DNA of 64,000 nucleotides. Origin: Pseudomonas benzenivorans (GTDB taxonomy: Bacteria > Pseudomonadota > Gammaproteobacteria > Pseudomonadales > Pseudomonadaceae). Position numbers and translations under genes: made by a program. Below the pieces are notes generated by a model. It saw only the letters and a list, made by a program, of their open reading frames with translations, made no database searches and was not told the DNA's origin. Where the stretch lies: positions 3,038,001-3,102,000 of the forward strand of contig NZ_CP137892.1 of the NCBI RefSeq assembly GCF_033547155.1, given 5' to 3'. Numbering within the stretch: the stretch's first letter is position 1; each line of letters starts with the position of its first letter. Positions 59,439 to 64,000 of this stretch are shown here, piece by piece.

Positions 59439-60461
59439 CTACCAGCGAAAGCGCAGAATTTCGGTGCGCGGAATCACCCGTGGCGCCGGAGACGGGCCGG
59501 CATCGATAGGCGCGGCCTCGGCCACTACTTCCTGCAGGCGCAACAGCCCCAATTGCGCCCGCAGCTGCTCGGCACTGGCATTGACCCGGTAGAGGACGCG
59601 ATCGCCCTGCACCTGGGTCAGCTGCGCGCCGAGCGGCTCGAGGGTGCGCTGCAGCTCGGCATAACGGGCCAGGTCGACGCCTTGGACCTCCAGGGTCAGA
59701 CTGGAGGCAGTGCCTGGAGCCACCACGAAGCGCGGCGCCAGGCGCTCGCTGACCGCCAGGAACACGGCATCGGCCAGTTCATTCTGGTTAGCGCCCTGGG
59801 CCTTGCCCTGCTCGCGACCATCCCCCAGCCACAGGCGCCATTGCCCCTGCCACTGACCATCGGCTTCGCGGGCCTGCACCGCCAGCAGGGCATCGGCGGC
59901 ATAGCGCTCGGAGGCCGAGCGTAGGGCCTCGGGATCATTGGCGCCGAGGCTGTCGGGCGTCGCCAGCAGCTGCTCGCTGAGATCGGCCAGCGGCAGGCGC
60001 AGCGGTAGACCACGGTGTTGCGCGGCGCGGCGCAGGGTGGCGGCGCTGTCCTGGCCATCGCCGACCAGGCTGGCACCCCCGACGCCCTCATTCAGCCACC
60101 AGGCGATAATCGCCGGGCGGTTGGCGCCCCATAGCGCCAACCCGGCCTGGCGCAGGTGGCGATCGGTGCTGAGCGGGTCGAAGTCCACCAGCAGGTTGTC
60201 GCCCTCGTAGCCGTACTGCGCGACGATCTGTTGCGGGTCCTTGCGCAGCTCGGCCAGCGCCGGGCTCTGCGCCGCGTCGCGACTGCCGGTCAGGCGTAGC
60301 ACCAGGGTATCCAGGGCGCGCCCCAGTGCCGCATCGCGCGCCTCCGGTTGCTGGCTGTCGACCGGCTCGCGCACCTGATAGAGGTCGCTCACGGTCTCGG
60401 CAAGGCTGGGTAGACTCAACAGCGGCAGACACAGGACGAGCAGGCGGGCGATCAGGCGCAT
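59439..60461 (-). CDS. DUF2066 domain protein
   Basis: This 340-residue protein has a signal peptide (MRLIARLLVLCLPLLSLPSLAE) and the DUF2066 domain (VSDLYQVREPVDSQQPEARD). It is periplasmic with unknown function. The ATG at 60,461 is chosen for the signal peptide; a start at 60,497 would add 12 residues. It is divergent from purM. Confidence 0.88.
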   Translation of the reverse strand: MRLIARLLVLCLPLLSLPSLAETVSDLYQVREPVDSQQPEARDAALGRALDTLVLRLTGSRDAAQSPALAELRKDPQQIVAQYGYEGDNLLVDFDPLSTDRHLRQAGLALWGANRPAIIAWWLNEGVGGASLVGDGQDSAATLRRAAQHRGLPLRLPLADLSEQLLATPDSLGANDPEALRSASERYAADALLAVQAREADGQWQGQWRLWLGDGREQGKAQGANQNELADAVFLAVSERLAPRFVVAPGTASSLTLEVQGVDLARYAELQRTLEPLGAQLTQVQGDRVLYRVNASAEQLRAQLGLLRLQEVVAEAAPIDAGPSPAPRVIPRTEILRFRW

Positions 60462-60672
60462 GGGACAGGCTCTCGACGGGCGGAAGTCGGCGCGCAACGG
60501 CCTGGCAGGCGGCGCGCGTAGCCCTATACCTTAAACAGCCGCCGGCGCCCCGGCAACCGCGGCGCCGGCCGGCTGGCCGCTGCCCGGCAAGCCTGATAAA
60601 ATCGCGCGCCTTCGCAGGCCGGCCGCTGCAGCGCCGGTGCCCATCCGCATTCCCCTTCAAAGGCCTGGATCT

Positions 60673-61731
60673 ATGAGCAAGCAACCCTCCATCAGCTACA
60701 AGGACGCAGGCGTAGACATCGACGCGGGCGAAGCCCTGGTCGAACGCATCAAGGGCGTGGCCAAGCGCACCGCCCGTCCGGAAGTCATGGGTGGCCTGGG
60801 CGGCTTCGGCGCCCTCTGCGAGATCCCGGCCGGCTACAAGCAGCCGGTGCTGGTGTCCGGCACCGACGGCGTCGGCACCAAGCTGCGCCTGGCGCTGAAC
60901 CTGAACAAGCACGACAGCATCGGCCAGGATCTGGTCGCCATGTGCGTCAACGACCTGGTGGTGTGCGGCGCCGAACCGCTGTTCTTCCTCGACTACTACG
61001 CCACCGGCAAGCTCAATGTCGACGTGGCCGCCACCGTGGTCACCGGCATCGGCGCCGGCTGCGAGCTGGCCGGCTGCTCCCTGGTCGGTGGTGAAACCGC
61101 CGAGATGCCGGGCATGTACGAAGGCGAAGACTACGACCTGGCCGGCTTCTGCGTCGGCGTGGTGGAGAAGGCCGAGATCATCGACGGCTCCAAGGTAACC
61201 ACCGGTGACGCCCTGATCGCCCTGCCCTCCTCCGGCCCGCACTCCAACGGCTACTCGCTGATCCGCAAGATCATCGAGGTCTCCGGCGCCGACATCGAGA
61301 GCATCCAGCTGGGCGGCCAGCCACTGACCGAGCTGCTGATGGCGCCGACGCGCATCTACGTCAAGCCGCTGCTGAAACTCATCAAGGACACCGGCGCGGT
61401 CAAGGCCATGGCCCACATCACCGGCGGCGGCCTGCTCGACAACATCCCGCGCGTGCTGCCGCAAGGCGCCCAGGCGGTGATCGACGTGGCCAGCTGGGAA
61501 CGCCCGGCGGTGTTCGACTGGCTGCAGGAAAAAGGCAACGTCGACGAGCACGAGATGCACCGCGTCCTCAACTGCGGTGTCGGCATGGTCATCTGCGTGG
61601 CCCAGGAGCAGGTCGAAGCGGCCCTGGCCAACCTGCGCGCCAGCGGCGAGACGCCCTGGGTCATCGGCCAGATCGCCGCCGCCGGCGAAGGCGCCGCCCA
61701 GGTCCAGCTGAACAACCTGAAAGCCCACTGA
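60673..61731 (+). CDS. purM: Phosphoribosylformylglycinamidine cyclo-ligase
   Basis: PurM closes the imidazole ring to AIR. This 352-residue enzyme starts [20 protein letters not shown], with the ATP-binding [14 protein letters not shown] and the [11 protein letters not shown] segment. The stop overlaps the purN start by one base. An AT-rich -10-like TGATAAAAT lies near 60,594. Confidence 0.97.
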   Translation: MSKQPSISYKDAGVDIDAGEALVERIKGVAKRTARPEVMGGLGGFGALCEIPAGYKQPVLVSGTDGVGTKLRLALNLNKHDSIGQDLVAMCVNDLVVCGAEPLFFLDYYATGKLNVDVAATVVTGIGAGCELAGCSLVGGETAEMPGMYEGEDYDLAGFCVGVVEKAEIIDGSKVTTGDALIALPSSGPHSNGYSLIRKIIEVSGADIESIQLGGQPLTELLMAPTRIYVKPLLKLIKDTGAVKAMAHITGGGLLDNIPRVLPQGAQAVIDVASWERPAVFDWLQEKGNVDEHEMHRVLNCGVGMVICVAQEQVEAALANLRASGETPWVIGQIAAAGEGAAQVQLNNLKAH

Positions 61732-62378
61732 TGGCCGACTGCAATGTCGTGGTGCTGATCTCCGGCTCCGGCAGCAACCTGCAGGCGCTGATCGACAGCA
61801 CCCGGGCCGGCGACCAGCCGGCCCGCATCTGTGCGGTGATCGCCAACCGCGCCGATGCCTACGGCCTGGAGCGGGCCAAGGCCGCCGGCATCGCCACCCG
61901 GCTCCTCGACCACAAGGCCTTCGACGGCCGCGAGGCCTTCGATGCGGCGCTGATCGAGGCCATCGACGGCTTCGACCCGCAGCTGGTGGTGCTGGCCGGC
62001 TTCATGCGCATCCTCACGCCCGGCTTCGTCCGCCACTACGCCGGACGCCTGCTGAATATTCACCCCTCGCTGCTGCCCAAGTACAAGGGCCTGCACACCC
62101 ACCAGCGGGCGCTGGAGGCCGGCGATAGCGAACACGGCTGCAGCGTGCATTTCGTCACCGAGGAACTCGATGGCGGCCCCCTGGTCGTACAGGCAGTGGT
62201 TCCGGTACAGCCGGACGACTCGCCGGACAGCCTGGCGCAGCGGGTGCACGAACAGGAACATCTGATCTACCCACTGGCCGTGCGCTGGTTCGCCGAGGGC
62301 CGCTTGCGCCTCGGCGAGCAAGGGGCGATGCTCGATGGCCAGAAGCTGCCCAGCAGCGGCCACCCATTCCGAACCTAG
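61731..62378 (+). CDS. purN: Phosphoribosylglycinamide formyltransferase
   Basis: PurN formylates GAR with 10-formyl-THF. This 215-residue enzyme has the phosphate-binding SGSGSNLQAL near the N-terminus and the catalytic NIHPSLLPKYKGLHTH. It is coupled to purM by a one-base overlap. The DUF3108 gene follows 8 bases later. Confidence 0.96.
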   Translation: MADCNVVVLISGSGSNLQALIDSTRAGDQPARICAVIANRADAYGLERAKAAGIATRLLDHKAFDGREAFDAALIEAIDGFDPQLVVLAGFMRILTPGFVRHYAGRLLNIHPSLLPKYKGLHTHQRALEAGDSEHGCSVHFVTEELDGGPLVVQAVVPVQPDDSPDSLAQRVHEQEHLIYPLAVRWFAEGRLRLGEQGAMLDGQKLPSSGHPFRT

Positions 62379-62386
62379 GAGACATC

Positions 62387-63103
62387 ATGCGTCGCGCCTT
62401 ATCGTTCGTTTTCGCGCTGTTTTGCCTGCCGGCTTTCGCCAGCGAGCTCAAGCCGTTCTCCGCCAGCTACACCGCCGACTGGAAGCAGGTGCCGGTCAGC
62501 GGCTCGGCCGAACGCGGCCTGCAGGCCCTGGGCGACGGCCGCTGGCAGCTCAGCTTCGAGGCCTCCATGCTGGTCGCCAGCCTCAGCGAGCAGAGCACCT
62601 TCCGCCTGGAAAACGACGCCTTCCTGCCGCAGACCTATCGCTTCGAGCGCAGCGGCCTGGGCAAGGGCAAGGTGGTCGAGCAGGACTTCGACTGGAACGC
62701 CAAGCAGGTGATCGGCAGCGACCGCGGCACGCCGGTACGCTTCCCGCTCAACCTCGGCCTGCAGGACAAGTCGACCTACCAGTTGGCCCTGCAGCACGAC
62801 GTCGCCGCCGGCAAGCAGAGCATGAGCTACCAGGTGGTCGACGGGGACGAGATCGAGACCTACGACTTCCGCGTGCTGGGCGAAGAAACCGTGCGCACCA
62901 AGGCCGGGCTGATCGATGCGGTCAAGGTCGAGCGCGTGCGCGACCCGACCCAGAGCAAGCGCAAGACCATCCTCTGGTTCGCCAAGGACTGGAGCTACCT
63001 GCTGGTGCGCCTGCATCAGGTGGAGAAGGACGGCAAGGAGTACCAGATCATGCTCGACGAGGGCACGGTCGACGGTAAGCCGGTGCAAGGCCGCCGCGAC
63101 TGA
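62387..63103 (+). CDS. DUF3108 domain protein
   Basis: This 238-residue protein has a signal peptide (MRRALSFVFALFCLPAFAS) and a beta-rich body typical of DUF3108. Function unknown; probably periplasmic. It is 8 bases after purN on the same strand, so probably co-transcribed, and ends 19 bases before a terminator. Confidence 0.88.
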   Translation: MRRALSFVFALFCLPAFASELKPFSASYTADWKQVPVSGSAERGLQALGDGRWQLSFEASMLVASLSEQSTFRLENDAFLPQTYRFERSGLGKGKVVEQDFDWNAKQVIGSDRGTPVRFPLNLGLQDKSTYQLALQHDVAAGKQSMSYQVVDGDEIETYDFRVLGEETVRTKAGLIDAVKVERVRDPTQSKRKTILWFAKDWSYLLVRLHQVEKDGKEYQIMLDEGTVDGKPVQGRRD

Positions 63104-63122
63104 GCAGGCCAGACCACTCGAT

Positions 63123-63147
63123 AGCCGGGCAACGCCCGGCTTTTTTA
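63123..63147. terminator. Terminator after the purMN-DUF3108 transcript
   Basis: AGCCGGGC pairs with GCCCGGCT around AAC, followed by TTTTTT. Confidence 0.85.
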
Positions 63148-63152
63148 TGCGT

Positions 63153-63428
63153 TCAGCAGCCGCCCACGTTCAGCCGCACACGGGCAAAGCTGGCCCCCGG
63201 GGTCAGCGGGGTGATCGCCAACAGGCGGTCGAGACGCAGGCGCCGCTCGCCCGCCGCGTCGCGCACCAGCAGGAACTCCTCCTTGCTCGCCGTGGTTTGC
63301 GTGGTCAGCGCCTCGACCTCCAGACACTCGCCGCCGAGCAGCTCGATGCGCAGCAGGTAGCGATGCAGACAGGCGATCTCCAGATAGTCGTAGAGGTCGC
63401 AGTTCAGCGGCCGGTAGCGATCATCCAT
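63153..63428 (-). CDS. rof: Rof-like Rho-binding antiterminator family protein
   Basis: This 91-residue protein begins MDDRYRPLNCDLYDYLEIACLHRY, matching the Rof (YaeO) signature of an Sm-like small beta-barrel. Rof binds Rho and blocks termination. The inner part (GECLEVEALTTQTTASKEEF) fits the family. It is convergent with the DUF3108 gene and shares the terminator between them. Confidence 0.85.
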   Translation of the reverse strand: MDDRYRPLNCDLYDYLEIACLHRYLLRIELLGGECLEVEALTTQTTASKEEFLLVRDAAGERRLRLDRLLAITPLTPGASFARVRLNVGGC

Positions 63429-63485
63429 GGGCGACCCTCATTCGAGGAAGCATCAGGAACAGCTTAGACACAGAGTGCAGCGCAG

Positions 63486-63511
63486 AAAAAAGCCGGGACA
63501 CGCCCGGCTCT
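63486..63511 (-). terminator. Terminator after the DUF2058 gene
   Basis: AGCCGGG pairs with CCCGGCT around ACACG, followed leftward by TTTTTTCTG. Confidence 0.75.
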
Positions 63512-63522
63512 CTTCACCGCCC

Positions 63523-64000
63523 TTACCACATCAGGTCGTCCGGCACCTGGTAGGCGGCGTAGGGATCGTCGGCATCCGGCGCTTCGGCCTGGGTGTTGAG
63601 CAGGACGATGCGCTGGGCATCGCGGGCCTGGATCTTCAGCGCCGCCTCCCGCGGGATCACCTCGTAGCCGCCGCCGTGGCGGACGATGGCCAGCGAGCCG
63701 CAGCTGAGCTTGTCGCGCATCAGCTTGTTCACCGACAGGCGCTTGACCTTCTTGTCGTCGACGAAGTTGTAGTAGTCCTCGGTGGTCAGCTTGGGCAGAC
63801 GGGAGTGTTCGATCAACTGCTTGATCTGCGCGGCGCGGGCCTTCTGTTCGGCCTTCTCCTGCTGCTGGCGATTGAGCTCCTGGTCGCGGGCGGCCTTCTC
63901 GGCCATGGCCTGTCGGGCGGCGAGCTGCTGCGACTCGTCCTTCTCGACCTGCCCCTTGTGCTCCAGGCGCTTCTGCTTCTGCTTCTCTTTGCTGACCTGC
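63523..64000 (-). CDS. DUF2058 family protein (partial, N-terminus off the right edge)
   Basis: The leftward frame continues from the right edge to 63,523. About 158 residues are visible, beginning near VSKEKQKQKRLEHKG, a charged coiled coil, then LPKLTTEDYYNFVDDKKVKRL and the ending QVPDDLMW. The family is about 175-180 residues long and usually begins MSLSLRDQLLKAGLV, so roughly 20 residues are missing. An internal ATG at 63,906 is not the start. Function unknown; probably nucleic-acid associated (inference from composition). Confidence 0.88.
   Translation of the reverse strand, partial: QVSKEKQKQKRLEHKGQVEKDESQQLAARQAMAEKAARDQELNRQQQEKAEQKARAAQIKQLIEHSRLPKLTTEDYYNFVDDKKVKRLSVNKLMRDKLSCGSLAIVRHGGGYEVIPREAALKIQARDAQRIVLLNTQAEAPDADDPYAAYQVPDDLMW

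Noticed and set aside
60088..61728. A 546-codon leftward frame opposite purM
   Set aside because: It spans the purM coding region and the DUF2066 start on the wrong strand. Its long Gly/His/Arg-rich runs are those of a reading-frame shadow.

Overview
The window is chromosomal DNA from a Pseudomonas of the P. aeruginosa group sensu lato: GC-rich, with gene order closely following the P. aeruginosa stretch that runs purN-purM ... proS ... oprD ... aspS ... ruvCAB ... tolQRAB-oprL ... queC, nadA ... dapA-bamC. This assignment rests on recognised proteins and order; no search was run.

Layout. (1) About 1-20,280 is accessory. It holds a leftward set (bifunctional enoyl-CoA hydratase/3-hydroxyacyl-CoA dehydrogenase, SDR, RND adaptor, RND pump cut by the left edge), then a LysR regulator divergent from a phosphatase-fold/acyl-CoA dehydrogenase/APH-kinase operon, two tandem AraC regulators, an HBM-type chemoreceptor, a small unknown protein, a periplasmic binding protein, an IS3-family element and a 5'-truncated tyrosine integrase lying against the 3' end of tRNA-Ser(CGA). 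The degradation module is bracketed by two direct copies of a cassette made of a short divergent reading frame plus the 5' part of an AraC gene. Each copy is broken in a different place. (2) 20,515-28,892 is core: purC (an unexpected long type), bamC, dapA, gcvR, bcp, a PerM-like protein, tusA, a BepA-like protease and nadA. (3) A tRNA-Lys(UUU) gene lies directly between nadA and queC with no island in it. (4) 29,145-41,109 is core: queC, queE, cpoB, pal, tolB, tolA, tolR, tolQ, ybgC, ruvB, ruvA, ruvC, yebC and aspS, all leftward. (5) 41,370-64,000 is mixed core: an Hpt/HD-GYP-like protein, Dps, a diguanylate cyclase, a membrane-anchored cold-shock protein, slyX, a HIT-like protein, an OprD porin, a thioesterase, proS, a lipoprotein, a lytic transglycosylase, acylphosphatase, a TlpA-like thioredoxin, a PilZ-like protein, YihY, ArsC-like and WrbA, hda with a PerM-like protein, purM-purN, a Rof-like protein and a DUF2058 protein cut by the right edge.

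How genes work together. The acyl-CoA dehydrogenase/APH-kinase pair resembles the LvaC/LvaA pair that converts 4-hydroxyacyl-CoAs into 3-hydroxyacyl-CoAs. With the nearby hydratase/dehydrogenase and SDR it suggests catabolism of hydroxylated acids or lactones (inference). The Tol-Pal set maintains the outer membrane, RuvABC resolves Holliday junctions, PurM-PurN and PurC act in purine synthesis, and QueC/QueE make the queuosine precursor. I see no CRISPR array, rRNA or recognised riboswitch.
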